Position numbers and translations under genes: made by a program. From positions 496,001 through 560,000 of the forward strand of contig CAWGKV010000001.1 of assembly GCA_963823165.1 (NCBI GenBank): DNA of 64,000 nt, written 5' to 3'. The notes below the pieces were generated by a model, which did no database searches, was not told the DNA's origin, and worked only from the letters and a program-made list of their open reading frames with translations. Every line of letters starts with the position of its first letter. Within the stretch, counting starts at the first letter, position 1. Below are positions 1 to 8,616 of the stretch, one piece after another. The stretch is from Roseiarcus sp963823165 (GTDB lineage: Bacteria > Pseudomonadota > Alphaproteobacteria > Rhizobiales > Beijerinckiaceae).

Positions 1-1
1 C

Positions 2-1180
2 GCTTTCGGTCTCGGTCTTTCGGAATGGGCGCGCGGGACACTGCTGACGGGCTTCCCCTGGAACGACGTCGGTATGGCGCTCGGCGCCAATCTGACGCTC
101 GCGCAAGTCGCATCGGTCGTCGGCCTGCACGGGCTGACGTTCCTGGCAATTTCGATCTTTGCCGCGCCGGCGACGATGTGGGCGCGCGAGGGGAGGCTCG
201 TCGTCGCTCCGACGATTCTCGCCGCTTTGGCGCTGGCGTTGCTGGCGGGCTTCGGGCTCTTCAGACTGCTGGCGCCCCCGACCCCGACGGTTTCCGGCGC
301 GAAGCTCCGGATCATCCAGCCGAACATCGCCCAGGGCGCCTCGTTTGCTGCGGAAAACAAGGACGCGATCCTCCGCCATTACTTTGCATTGTCGGGCGGG
401 AGCGCGAGCGGGCCGGCTGTCGGCGCGAAAGGGGTCACGCATTTCATCTGGCCGGAATCGGCCTTCCCCTTCATCCTTTCGCGTGACGCAGACGCTCTCG
501 GCGAGATCGCCGATTTTCTGCGCGACGGCGCAATCCTCGTGACCGGCGCCGCCCGAGTCGAGACGAACGCTGTTGGCGAGCCGTCGTATTACAATTCCAT
601 CCAGGTGCTCGACGCCCACGGCCTTTCGCATGAGCGGTATGACAAGCAGCATCTGGTGCCGTTCGGAGAATACGTGCCGTTCGAGCGCTGGCTCGAGCAG
701 GCCGGCGTCACCCAATTTGTCCAGGTTCCAGGAGGATTCTCGCCGGGGCGGCGCGCCCGGCTCCTGAAGGTGCCCGGCTTGCCCCCGGCGATTCCCCTGA
801 TCTGCTACGAAGCGATTTTCCCCACTGATGTCGGCGACGCCTTCTCCGGCGCCTTGCGTGCGGGTTGGATGCTCAATCTGACGGACGATGCTTGGTTCGG
901 ACTCACTCCCGGGCCTTATCAGCACTACGCCCAGGCGCGTCTGCGGGCGATCGAGCTCGGGCTTCCCCTGGTGCGGGCCGCCAATTCCGGCATATCCGCC
1001 GTGGTCGACGGTCTGGGGCGCGAGACCGCGTTTTCCCCCCTCGGCGCCGAGGGCGCGCTGGACTTCGAGCTGCCGAAACCGCTTCCGCCGACTTGCCAGT
1101 CCCGGTTCGGCTCGCTCGGAGCCGCTCTCATCGCGGCCGCGTTGCTTTCGATCTGTTTGGTCCGGATGCAAAAAGCGTAA
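2..1180 (+). CDS. lnt: Apolipoprotein N-acyltransferase (5' end outside window)
   Basis: Transfers an acyl chain from phospholipid to the N-terminal cysteine of lipoproteins, the last step of lipoprotein maturation at the inner membrane. The frame is open from base 2. It begins with a membrane segment and the Lnt-typical TGFPWN motif, followed by hydrophobic helices and a nitrilase-like domain. The catalytic triad is visible: Glu in WPESAFPF, Lys in YDKQHLVPFGEY and Cys in ICYEAIFP. The 392 visible residues lack the first membrane helices, which lie before the window. An ATG at 74 is internal and is not the start. The gene is followed by an XRE regulator and metK, a common Hyphomicrobiales order. 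Confidence 0.96.
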   Translation, partial: AFGLGLSEWARGTLLTGFPWNDVGMALGANLTLAQVASVVGLHGLTFLAISIFAAPATMWAREGRLVVAPTILAALALALLAGFGLFRLLAPPTPTVSGAKLRIIQPNIAQGASFAAENKDAILRHYFALSGGSASGPAVGAKGVTHFIWPESAFPFILSRDADALGEIADFLRDGAILVTGAARVETNAVGEPSYYNSIQVLDAHGLSHERYDKQHLVPFGEYVPFERWLEQAGVTQFVQVPGGFSPGRRARLLKVPGLPPAIPLICYEAIFPTDVGDAFSGALRAGWMLNLTDDAWFGLTPGPYQHYAQARLRAIELGLPLVRAANSGISAVVDGLGRETAFSPLGAEGALDFELPKPLPPTCQSRFGSLGAALIAAALLSICLVRMQKA

Positions 1181-1307
1181 CTAAGACCTGTGATTGCATC
1201 CTCTAGAGCTTGCGCGCAACGCGAGTATAAGTTATCTGCCTTGCCCTATCGTCAAATGGCCAGCGCGCGGTTGTTCAGCCGGACGGCCGATTGTGGGAGT
1301 GCGCACC

Positions 1308-1727
1308 GTGAGCAGCCCGTCCAACGTCGTCGACACCTATGTCGGAGCCCGGCTGCGAATGAGGCGAGTGATGCTTGGAATGAGCCAAGGCAAGCTCGGC
1401 CAGCTTCTGGGGGTGACGTTTCAACAGATTCAGAAATACGAAAAAGGCACCAACCGAATCAGCGCGAGTCGCCTCCGGCAGGCGGCGCACGTGCTCGAGG
1501 TGCCGGTGGAGTTCTTCTACGAAGGCGCTCCGACCCCTGCGGCGACCGGCGGAGGATCCGAATCAGCTGCGCAGCCATTCGACGTCGCCTTTCTCGCGAC
1601 ATCCGAGGGGTTCCAGCTCAACCGAGCATTTCTGCGGATCCGCGACCCGAAGGTGCGGCGCCGCATCGTCGAACTCGTCGTCTCGCTGGCGCCACCGGAG
1701 GAAGAGGGGCCTGTGGTCGTTCGGTAA
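1308..1727 (+). CDS. XRE-family helix-turn-helix regulator
   Basis: A 139-residue DNA-binding protein of the type found between lnt and metK in Hyphomicrobiales. The Cro/CI-type HTH covers roughly residues 15-70 (VGARLRMRRVMLGMSQGKLG, then TFQQIQKYEKGTNRI), followed by a short C-terminal helical part. The GTG at 1308 is chosen because homologous proteins begin just before the VDTYVGARLR segment. The open frame continues upstream to 1194, but that extension is rich in Cys and Arg and does not look native. The target genes are unknown. Confidence 0.87.
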   Translation: MSSPSNVVDTYVGARLRMRRVMLGMSQGKLGQLLGVTFQQIQKYEKGTNRISASRLRQAAHVLEVPVEFFYEGAPTPAATGGGSESAAQPFDVAFLATSEGFQLNRAFLRIRDPKVRRRIVELVVSLAPPEEEGPVVVR

Positions 1728-1843
1728 AAAGAACAAATCGATCTCATCCGGCTTGACCAAACGAACGCTTGCTGCCAGAAGCGGCGCGCTGCGACCGCCG
1801 CGATACGCGGGGACGGGAGCAGATAGGGGCGGGAGATCGTCGT

Positions 1844-3031
1844 ATGGCGCGATTGAACTATCAATTTACCAGCGAATCGGTGTCCGAAGGACATCCGGAC
1901 AAAGTTTGCGACCGCATCTCTGACGAAGTCGTCGATCTCTTCTTCCGCGAGGGGGCCAAGGAGGGCATCGATCCCTACCAGATTCGGGTGGCCTGCGAGA
2001 CGCTCGCCACGACAAACCGCGTGATCATCGCCGGCGAAGTGCGGGGGCCGAATATATCCAGCGAGCGGATCGTGGAGACCGCACGGGAGTCGATCAGGGA
2101 CATCGGTTACGAGCAGGATGGCTTCCACTGGCGTGACGCCAAGGTCGAGGTGCTGCTGCACGCGCAGTCGTCTGACATCGCGCAGGGCGTCGACGCCGCC
2201 GGCAACAAGGACGAGGGCGCGGGCGACCAGGGCATCATGTTCGGCTACGCATGCCGGGAGACGCCGGAACTGATGCCCGCTCCGCTGTACTATGCGCACA
2301 AGATCCTGCGCGAGGTTTCGCGGGCCCGGCATTCGGGGATCGAGAAGACGCTCGGCCCCGACGCGAAGAGCCAGGTGACGGTGCGCTATCAAAACGGCAA
2401 GCCGGTCGAAGCGACCCAGATCGTCGTGTCCCACCAGCATCTCGTCGAGTCGCTGACGTCCGAGGAGGTTGCCGCCCTCGTTCGTCCTTACGTGACCGCG
2501 GCGCTGCCGCCAGCCTGGATCACGCCGAACACCGTCTGGCACATCAACCCGACCGGCAAGTTCTACATCGGCGGCCCCGACGGCGACTGCGGCCTCACCG
2601 GGCGGAAGATCATCGTCGACACGTACGGCGGCGCGGCGCCACACGGCGGCGGGGCCTTTTCCGGCAAGGACCCGACGAAGGTGGACCGCTCGGCGGCGTA
2701 CGCCGCGCGCTATCTGGCCAAGAACGTGGTCGCCGCCAATCTCGCCGACCGCTGCACCCTTCAGCTATCCTATGCGATTGGCGTGGCGCGTCCGCTGTCG
2801 ATCTATGCTGACCTGCATGGCACGGGCCAGATCGACGAAGGGAAGCTCGAGAAGGCGCTGATGGAGATCATGAACCTGTCGCCGCGCGGCATTCGTGAGC
2901 ACCTGAAGCTGAACCGCCCGATCTTCGCCCGCACCTCTTCCTACGGCCATTTCGGCCGGACGCCCGAGGAAGACGGCGGTTTTTCGTGGGAAAGGACGGA
3001 CCTTGCCGACACGTTGCGGCGCCTCGCCTGA
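1844..3031 (+). CDS. metK: S-adenosylmethionine synthetase
   Basis: Makes S-adenosylmethionine from methionine and ATP in the cytosol. At 395 residues it has normal family length. It starts with the signature FTSESVSEGHPDKVCDRISD and carries the phosphate-binding segment GGGAFSGKDPTKVDRSAAY. The frame is open from 1769, but the ATG at 1844 is preceded by a purine-rich site (GGGGCGGGAGA) and matches the family start. It runs into trmB 24 bases downstream, so the two are probably cotranscribed. I saw no recognisable SAM riboswitch in the 116-base leader. Confidence 0.97.
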   Translation: MARLNYQFTSESVSEGHPDKVCDRISDEVVDLFFREGAKEGIDPYQIRVACETLATTNRVIIAGEVRGPNISSERIVETARESIRDIGYEQDGFHWRDAKVEVLLHAQSSDIAQGVDAAGNKDEGAGDQGIMFGYACRETPELMPAPLYYAHKILREVSRARHSGIEKTLGPDAKSQVTVRYQNGKPVEATQIVVSHQHLVESLTSEEVAALVRPYVTAALPPAWITPNTVWHINPTGKFYIGGPDGDCGLTGRKIIVDTYGGAAPHGGGAFSGKDPTKVDRSAAYAARYLAKNVVAANLADRCTLQLSYAIGVARPLSIYADLHGTGQIDEGKLEKALMEIMNLSPRGIREHLKLNRPIFARTSSYGHFGRTPEEDGGFSWERTDLADTLRRLA

Positions 3032-3055
3032 AACGGGCTGACAGCCTTTCAAGGC

Positions 3056-3754
3056 ATGATTGGAGGCGGCGAGAGCGCTTCGACGACACGGCGCCGTAGA
3101 CTTTATGGGCGCAGCCGGGGCAAGGCGCTGCGTCCGGGACAGGAACGACTCGTCGCAGCCGCCCTGCCGATGGCCGAAGTCGCCCTGGAGACGCTGGGCC
3201 GCCCCGGTCTCTTTCCCTTTGAAACCCGCGAAATCTGGCTCGAAATCGGGTTCGGCTCAGGCGAACATCTGCTTGGACAGGCGAAGGCCAACCCTGACGT
3301 CGGCTTCGTCGGGTGCGAGCCGTTTCTCAATGGGGTGGCGGCGGCATTGTCGGGAATCGAGCGCGACAAGCTTTCGAACGTCCGGCTCCGCCGGGGCGAC
3401 GCCCAGTCTCTAATCGAATCGGCGCCGGACGCATTCTTCTCTCGGGTCTTCATCCTCTATCCCGACCCGTGGCCGAAGCGGCGCCACCACAAGCGCCGCG
3501 TCGTTTCGGAGACGACGATCGAGGCGCTGGCCCGGGTGATGAGGCCGGGCGCAGAGCTACGCTTCACGACCGACATCGACGACTACGCCGGCTGGACGCT
3601 GCGGCGGTTTCTGGCCGCGCCCCAGTTTCGCTGGGTCGCGGCGCGCGCCCACGATTGGCGAACCCCCTGGCCCGAATGGCGTGCGACGCGCTACGAGGCC
3701 AAGGCGCACAGGGTGGGCAGGGGATCCGTCTACCTCACTTTTATTCGCTTGTGA
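3056..3754 (+). CDS. trmB: tRNA (guanine-N7-)-methyltransferase
   Basis: Forms m7G46 in tRNA variable loops using S-adenosylmethionine. The 232-residue protein has the Rossmann SAM-binding motif EIGFGSGEHLL, then the TrmB signature ILYPDPWPKRRHHKRR and the C-terminal motif with TRYEAKAHRVGR. It begins 24 bases after metK, which makes its cosubstrate. The N-terminus is Arg-rich, as in other alphaproteobacterial TrmB proteins. Confidence 0.95.
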   Translation: MIGGGESASTTRRRRLYGRSRGKALRPGQERLVAAALPMAEVALETLGRPGLFPFETREIWLEIGFGSGEHLLGQAKANPDVGFVGCEPFLNGVAAALSGIERDKLSNVRLRRGDAQSLIESAPDAFFSRVFILYPDPWPKRRHHKRRVVSETTIEALARVMRPGAELRFTTDIDDYAGWTLRRFLAAPQFRWVAARAHDWRTPWPEWRATRYEAKAHRVGRGSVYLTFIRL

Positions 3755-3829
3755 GCAACTGGCCATCAACTGCGCGGTTCTCCCAAGCGGGGAATCACGT
3801 TAGGAGGCTTGTCGCATCGAGAGGTTGTC

Positions 3830-5428
3830 ATGTCGGAGAGGGTTGATCGACGCACGGTTCTCAAGGGGGTCGCCGCGTCCGCGGCGGCGATGAGTCCGGT
3901 TGGCGAGGCTTTCGCCGCTGTGCCGGAAGGCCTCCAGTTCGAGCCGCCGGTCCCGTTCTCTTACGAGCTGTTCAAACAGCAGGCCCGCGAGCGGGCGCAT
4001 CAGCCGTATCAGCCGCCGCCCCGGCCGAATCCCGAGGTGCTGCAGAAGATCAATTACGAGGAATGGGGAAAGATCAAATACAAGGACGCCTACGCCCTTT
4101 TCGCCGACGGTCCCGGCCCGTTCCCGGTCACCTTCTTCCACCTCGGATTGTTTTTCGAGAAGGCGGTCGGCATGCATGTGGTGGAAGGCGGCCAGTCGAA
4201 GAAGATCATTTACGAGCAGGCCTATTTCGAGATGCCGGCGAATTCGCCGGCGCGCGCCCTGCCGCCGGGGGCGGGCTTCGCCGGCCTGCGCGTCCAGGAG
4301 TCGCGAGACGGGCCGCTCGACTGGCGGAAGAACGATTGGGTCGCGTTTCTCGGCGCGGCTTATTTCCGGGCAATCGGCGAACTGAGGCAATACGGCTTGT
4401 CCGCCCGCGGCGTGGCGCTCGACGTGGCCGTCGCCGACCGGCCGGAGGAATTTCCCGACTTCACCCAATTCTACATCGACGCCGCTCCGGACGGGCATAC
4501 GCTGACGCTTTACGCGCTGATGGAGGGCCCCTCCATCGTCGGCGCCTATCGCTTCCTGATGACGAGGGGCAAGGGCGTCGTCATGGACATCGAGTCGCAG
4601 CTCAACGTGCGCGCCCAGGTGTCCCGCTTCGGCATCGCGCCGGCGACTTCGATGTACTGGTATTCCGAGACCAAGAAGGAGACCGCGATCGACTGGCGTC
4701 CCGAAGTGCACGACTCGGACGGACTCGAGATGTGGTCGGGAAACGGCGAGCGCCTCTGGCGCGCGCTCAACAATCCGCCGCGCATCATGGTGTCCTCCTT
4801 CCTCGACGACAATCCGCGCGGCTTCGGCCTGATGCAGCGTGACCGCGTGTTCGATCACTATCTCGACGGCGTCTATTACGACCGGCGGCCGAGCCTGTGG
4901 ATCGAGCCGCTGCCCGGCCCGGACGGCCACGGCTGGGGCAAGGGGTCGATACAGCTCTGCGAGATCCCGACCGACGACGAGATCCACGACAACGTGGTGG
5001 CGATGTGGGTGCCCGCCCAGCCGGTGCCGGCGGGGGCCGAACTGCACCTCAACTATCGCCTCTATTGGCTCGCCAATTGCCCTTTTCCGTCGAAACTCGG
5101 CATCGTGGTTGCGACCCGGCTCGGGCGCGGGGGGCAGCCCGGCCAGCCGCGGCCGAAGGGCGTGCAGAAGTTCATGGTGGAGTTTCTCGGCGGGCCGCTG
5201 GCGGACCTTCCCTTCGGAGTGAAGCCCGAACTCGTCGTCACGACCTCGCGTGGAACCTTCGGCCCCTACCAGCTGATCGAAGCGGTCCCCGACGGGGTTT
5301 CCGGCCACTGGCGCGCCCAATTCGACCTCGTCGTCGAGGGGACCGACCCGGTCGAGCTGCGCGCCTTCATGAAGTCGGCGGACAAGACCCTGACCGAGAC
5401 TTGGCTCTTCCAATACCACCCGTTTTGA
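3830..5428 (+). CDS. Periplasmic glucan biosynthesis protein, MdoG/OpgG-OpgD family
   Basis: A 532-residue periplasmic protein for osmoregulated periplasmic glucan backbone synthesis. It has a twin-arginine signal (DRRTVLKG, then an Ala-rich stretch ending near EAFA), followed by the family start GLQFEPPVPFSYELFKQQA and the conserved ARALPPGAGFAGLRVQE block. Tat export is typical of the OpgD branch, so OpgG and OpgD cannot be separated here. An alternative TTG at 3809 sits directly on a TAGGAGG sequence and is too close to it; the ATG at 3830 is preferred, with GAGAGG just upstream. Probably the last gene of the lnt-metK-trmB run. Confidence 0.93.
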   Translation: MSERVDRRTVLKGVAASAAAMSPVGEAFAAVPEGLQFEPPVPFSYELFKQQARERAHQPYQPPPRPNPEVLQKINYEEWGKIKYKDAYALFADGPGPFPVTFFHLGLFFEKAVGMHVVEGGQSKKIIYEQAYFEMPANSPARALPPGAGFAGLRVQESRDGPLDWRKNDWVAFLGAAYFRAIGELRQYGLSARGVALDVAVADRPEEFPDFTQFYIDAAPDGHTLTLYALMEGPSIVGAYRFLMTRGKGVVMDIESQLNVRAQVSRFGIAPATSMYWYSETKKETAIDWRPEVHDSDGLEMWSGNGERLWRALNNPPRIMVSSFLDDNPRGFGLMQRDRVFDHYLDGVYYDRRPSLWIEPLPGPDGHGWGKGSIQLCEIPTDDEIHDNVVAMWVPAQPVPAGAELHLNYRLYWLANCPFPSKLGIVVATRLGRGGQPGQPRPKGVQKFMVEFLGGPLADLPFGVKPELVVTTSRGTFGPYQLIEAVPDGVSGHWRAQFDLVVEGTDPVELRAFMKSADKTLTETWLFQYHPF

Positions 5429-5645
5429 CCGCGCGGGGCTCTTTAGCGCCAGTTTAGCGCCGCACCCCCCATATTTCAGAGACTTGCGACCCTGTTTAGG
5501 GTCGGGCCGCGAAATCGGCCTTCAGCCCCGCCCGGACGGGATTAAACGTATATTTGATGTAAATTTTATTGGTAGAGACCAGCGCCAAAGAAGCTCCGAT
5601 GGTCGTGAAAGCAAAGCTCTTTCTTATAGCGTTGTCGTCGGTGGG

Positions 5646-6422
5646 TCATCGTCTGCCGTTTGCGCCGTTTGCGCTCACCTTTGACCTGTCCGCCAACGCG
5701 CTGATACGGGAGCTTATGGAGTCCTGCGGGAAAGATAGCGTGACAGTCGTTCCGCGATCAGTAAACCGTCTCTCGATGGAGCCTCCCAGCTCCGCCGCGA
5801 GGGCGTCGATGAGGTGCGTCCCCAAACCGGGGTAAAAACTCGAAACTGGCGAGCCATCGTCGCTCACCTCGCATCGGATCCTTTCGAATGTGGCGGAGAC
5901 GGTGACCGCGATACAACCGGCTTTGGCGGAAAACGCGTGTCGACAAGCATTATTGATCAGCTCGGCGACAATCAGGCTGGCGCCCCAGCAGCGAACAGCG
6001 TCGATCTGGACAGGCTCCCCAGCCGCAAGAACCAGATTGATCCTGCAATGCGCGCCTTCGGACGCACTCATGGCGTGGCAGAGCTGGGTTATTCTGTCGG
6101 TAAAATCGACGGGGCCTTCCTCGCGCGGAGGTCGAAGAACACGATGTGTTTCCGCCGTACGGTAGAGGTGGTTGATCACCTCGTCGAGCGCAGACTTCGT
6201 TTCAGGGTTGGAGGCGCGGGCGGCGAGGTTGAAGGCAAACGAAATTGCGCGCGTGTACTCATTACGGACTCGATGAAGAAGCTCCGCCACGTGGAGAAAG
6301 GATTGTTCGCCTGGGCCTTGGGTGGATTGCAACCACTGGTTCACGACATCCTCCTTGAAGACAGGGTGCGCCTGACTCAACCTAGCCTGTTCGAGACAAC
6401 GCCTCCACCCTACAGACGTCAT
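5646..6422 (-). CDS. Small soluble sensor histidine kinase
   Basis: A 258-residue protein without a visible sensor domain or membrane segment. The putative phospho-acceptor helix contains LLHRVRNEY around residue 48. The C-terminal ATPase domain has an N box (VAELINNACRHAF), a G1 box (VSDDGS) and a G2-like GLGTHLIDALAAEL. The arrangement resembles the HWE/HisKA_2 kinases common in this order. The frame extends 40 codons upstream to 6542; the ATG at 6422 avoids that unconserved Cys/Trp-rich part. A single-domain response regulator lies upstream on the same strand and may be the partner. Confidence 0.78.
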   Translation of the reverse strand: MTSVGWRRCLEQARLSQAHPVFKEDVVNQWLQSTQGPGEQSFLHVAELLHRVRNEYTRAISFAFNLAARASNPETKSALDEVINHLYRTAETHRVLRPPREEGPVDFTDRITQLCHAMSASEGAHCRINLVLAAGEPVQIDAVRCWGASLIVAELINNACRHAFSAKAGCIAVTVSATFERIRCEVSDDGSPVSSFYPGLGTHLIDALAAELGGSIERRFTDRGTTVTLSFPQDSISSRISALADRSKVSANGANGRR

Positions 6423-6784
6423 TTCAAATGTCGGATTGGTTTTGGTTGCTCGATACCTTTGTATGAAGGCGGGGACTGGCTGAAGACAGCATCCTGCAAG
6501 TGGATGTATACGCCAGCGACGGATCGACAGGCATCGCGGCATGCCTTCCCCTCTTATTCTCAGGCACCAAAACTGAACAACTGGACCAATTCATCACGAA
6601 GATACGAACCGCATGAGACGCGCAAAGGCATCTGTAGTTCTACGTGCCCTTAGCGTAGCTACCCCTGTGGTGAATATTCAGTCCAAGCGCGCCCTCATTG
6701 AACCATTCGTTGGACTGACTAAATAAAATCTGCCAGTGCAGCGGTTCCTTAGTTGGGAACGCCGCCGGCTTCCTGAGCCTCGGC
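6423..6784. other. Intergenic, no gene seen
   Basis: This 362-base stretch lies between the response regulator and the histidine kinase, both on the minus strand. I found no convincing ORF, RNA gene or strong terminator. The length would allow the kinase its own promoter. Confidence 0.5.
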
Positions 6785-7174
6785 TCAGCTGTCCTCTTCG
6801 CCCCGATGTCCCTCGAGCGCGACGCCGAGATAATGGATCAAAGTCGGTCCGGCGAAGGGTTTGGAGAGGAAACAAATTGCTCCCGCCTTCAACGCTCGGG
6901 CGCGAGTGCTTTCGTCAGGGAAGGCCGTAATGAATATGAACGGCGCACCGTGACCCTGGGCGCGCACCGTGGCGAGGAGCTCTAATCCGTTCATCCCCGG
7001 CATCTGAAGATCCGCGATCACGCAGCGGGTGTCATTCAAGCGGCCTGACTGCAGGAAGTGCTCGGCGGACGAAAAAGCCTGGACCGTATACCCGTGCGAC
7101 CTCAGAAACTTGCTCGTCGCCGCACGAACAGAGGGATCATCGTCGACGACAGAGATCACTGAAACCGTTGACAA
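6785..7174 (-). CDS. Single-domain response regulator receiver (FixJ-type)
   Basis: A 129-residue stand-alone receiver domain. It has the acidic pair in ISVVDDDPSVR, the phospho-acceptor Asp in CVIADLQMPGMNGLELL, the Thr in IFITAFPDE and the Lys in CFLSKPFAG. No output domain follows; it ends in a short acidic tail (GHRGEEDS). It probably works by protein contact or as a phosphate relay, possibly with the histidine kinase encoded 362 bases downstream. That pairing is inferred only from proximity. Confidence 0.88.
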   Translation of the reverse strand: MSTVSVISVVDDDPSVRAATSKFLRSHGYTVQAFSSAEHFLQSGRLNDTRCVIADLQMPGMNGLELLATVRAQGHGAPFIFITAFPDESTRARALKAGAICFLSKPFAGPTLIHYLGVALEGHRGEEDS

Positions 7175-7520
7175 GGGGCCTTCCTAACGCAGAAGCCGCC
7201 GCTCGGCCCGCACCATCGAAAAGTAGGCTGCAATTCAACAATTTAGAATCATACTTAGGTTTGCGCGATCCGGCTTCGCATTGATGACGAGCCAGCGTCT
7301 CGGAAATTATGAATCAAATCAACCAATCACAAGCTCTCGCCTCTTGCGGCGCGCTATTTCACTTCGTCAATGCGCTCGGCCTCCTCGACATTGTCCTTGG
7401 TTATAAAACACCAGCTTGGCGAGCCGCGAAACCGACCGCGGCTTGGGAATTATAGAAACTCTTCGCATCTGGTGTAAGTCCTTGAAAAGGCGAGAATCGT
7501 GAATGAATCTGGTTTCCGCT

Positions 7521-7583
7521 GGCGTTCCTTTTGCTTCCCCCGGCGTTCCTTTGGCTTCCCCGTGGCGTGCGGTGTCCTTCCCC
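7521..7583 (+). repeat. Short CT-rich tandem repeat
   Basis: Three adjacent similar units of about 21 bases, of the form GGCGTTCCTTTTGCTTCCCCC. The third unit has diverged. No coding role is apparent. Confidence 0.6.
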
Positions 7584-7705
7584 CGAGGAGCGGCGGCCTT
7601 CCCGCTGTGTTCCTGGACGTTCCGCCGGCTCGCGGACGGCGCCATCGCTCACGGCGCTCCGAACGGCCAATACCCTTGGCCCTCCCGCGGGGTGAGCGAT
7701 TGTCT

Positions 7706-7745
7706 GGGAAATGGCGCCTTAAGCGCTTGAAAAGCTCAAATCCGC
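7706..7745 (+). repeat. 40-base intergenic repeat, copy 1
   Basis: Begins GGGAAATGGCGCC, then contains AAGCGCTTGAA and ends AAATCCGC. A diverged copy of the same length lies 192 bases downstream; about 33 of 40 positions agree by eye. Read on the minus strand, both copies would encode a peptide like LFKRLRRHFP. Confidence 0.65.
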
Positions 7746-7897
7746 ACTGGCGGACGGCATGGTCACCGCAGCGCTGCATCCCCGATAATTTGGGACCGGG
7801 CGCGGAAAACGCTGCTGCGAAGCAGTCCACCGCCAGTGGCCGGATGGCCGAGGCGACGAGCGACACACCCCGCGCGCATGTCTCGTTGCAAGCCGCC

Positions 7898-7937
7898 GGG
7901 AAATGGCGCCGCAAGCGCTTGAACAAATTGAATCCGC
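7898..7937 (+). repeat. 40-base intergenic repeat, copy 2
   Basis: Second copy of the GGGAAATGGCGCC / AAGCGCTTGAA / ATCCGC unit. It lies between the first copy and the 3' end of btaB. Confidence 0.65.
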
Positions 7938-7953
7938 GACGGGGCCGCAAGCC

Positions 7954-8616
7954 TCACGGAACGAAGCGCTGCCGTCGGGCCGTCGCCAGCGTGGCGTAGC
8001 CGCCCCGCCAGCCCTCCACGGTGGAGGCGAACCCGCGAGCGGAAGAGAGGGCGACAAGAATCTCGGCGAGATTCTCGCGCGGGGTCACGTCGAAGGCGGC
8101 GAGCCAGCGCCACAGGGCGGCCTTGAACGGTCTCGGCCAGCCGGCGCAGTCGCCGAAATCGATCACGTGCAGCGACCCCCCCTCCGCGACGACGTCGAGC
8201 GCGCTCGCGAGAGCTGCGCGCCACGGCGGGATCATCGACAGGGCGTAGGAAATCATCACCCGCTCGAACCGCTCCCGCCCGAAAAGGAGCGCGGGATCGA
8301 AGGCCGTCGCGTCCGCCTCGGCGATCGTTATGCGGGACGTCAGCCCGGCGTGCGCGATCGAAGCCGCGGCAGTGTCGAGCATTTCGCGCGACACGTCGAG
8401 GCCGTAAAACCGGGCCTCCGGATAGGCGCGCGCCGCCTTGACGAGGTTGCGCCCGGTGCCGCAGCCGATTTCCAGCACCCCGGCGCCAGCCGCCGGGCGC
8501 AGCCGGGCGATCGCCTCGTCGCGGCCGATCAGGTAGTACTTGCGGCTCAGGTCGTAGATATGGCGCTGCCGCCGGTACATCCTGTCCATCAGCAGAGCGG
8601 CGTCGCCCATCGTCAC
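7954..8616 (-). CDS. btaB: Diacylglyceryl-homoserine N-methyltransferase
   Basis: Predicted to methylate the diacylglyceryl homoserine made by BtaA three times, giving the phosphorus-free betaine lipid DGTS. The 220-residue class I methyltransferase has motif I VLEIGCGTGRNLVKAA and the BtaB-like segments MYRRQRHIYDLSRKYYLIGR and VMISYALSMIPPWRAAL. Its start overlaps the btaA stop by 4 bases, so translation is probably coupled. The assignment rests on both the family motifs and the btaA neighbour. Confidence 0.93.
   Translation of the reverse strand: MTMGDAALLMDRMYRRQRHIYDLSRKYYLIGRDEAIARLRPAAGAGVLEIGCGTGRNLVKAARAYPEARFYGLDVSREMLDTAAASIAHAGLTSRITIAEADATAFDPALLFGRERFERVMISYALSMIPPWRAALASALDVVAEGGSLHVIDFGDCAGWPRPFKAALWRWLAAFDVTPRENLAEILVALSSARGFASTVEGWRGGYATLATARRQRFVP

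Larger units (their letters stand above)
7175..7953. other. Intergenic stretch with short tandem and direct repeats
   Basis: About 780 bases without a convincing gene. Open frames on both strands here are of skewed composition and have no start-site support. The stretch holds a run of three similar CT-rich units near 7521-7583 and two diverged 40-base copies (7706-7745, 7898-7937). Confidence 0.55.

Noticed and set aside
1728..1843. SAM riboswitch before metK
   Set aside because: I looked for the conserved SAM-II-type pseudoknot pattern in the leader and did not see it.
1517..2644. Long minus-strand open frame opposite the XRE regulator and metK
   Set aside because: Antisense shadow of conserved genes in GC-rich DNA; no start site or family content.
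3800..5419. 539-residue minus-strand open frame opposite the glucan biosynthesis gene
   Set aside because: Mirror frame of a well-conserved Tat-exported protein; Arg/His-rich composition typical of shadows.
7450..7950. 166-residue minus-strand frame with two LFKRLRRHFP segments
   Set aside because: The duplicate segment comes from the 40-base DNA repeat; the rest is low complexity and lacks a ribosome site, so it is treated as repeat DNA.
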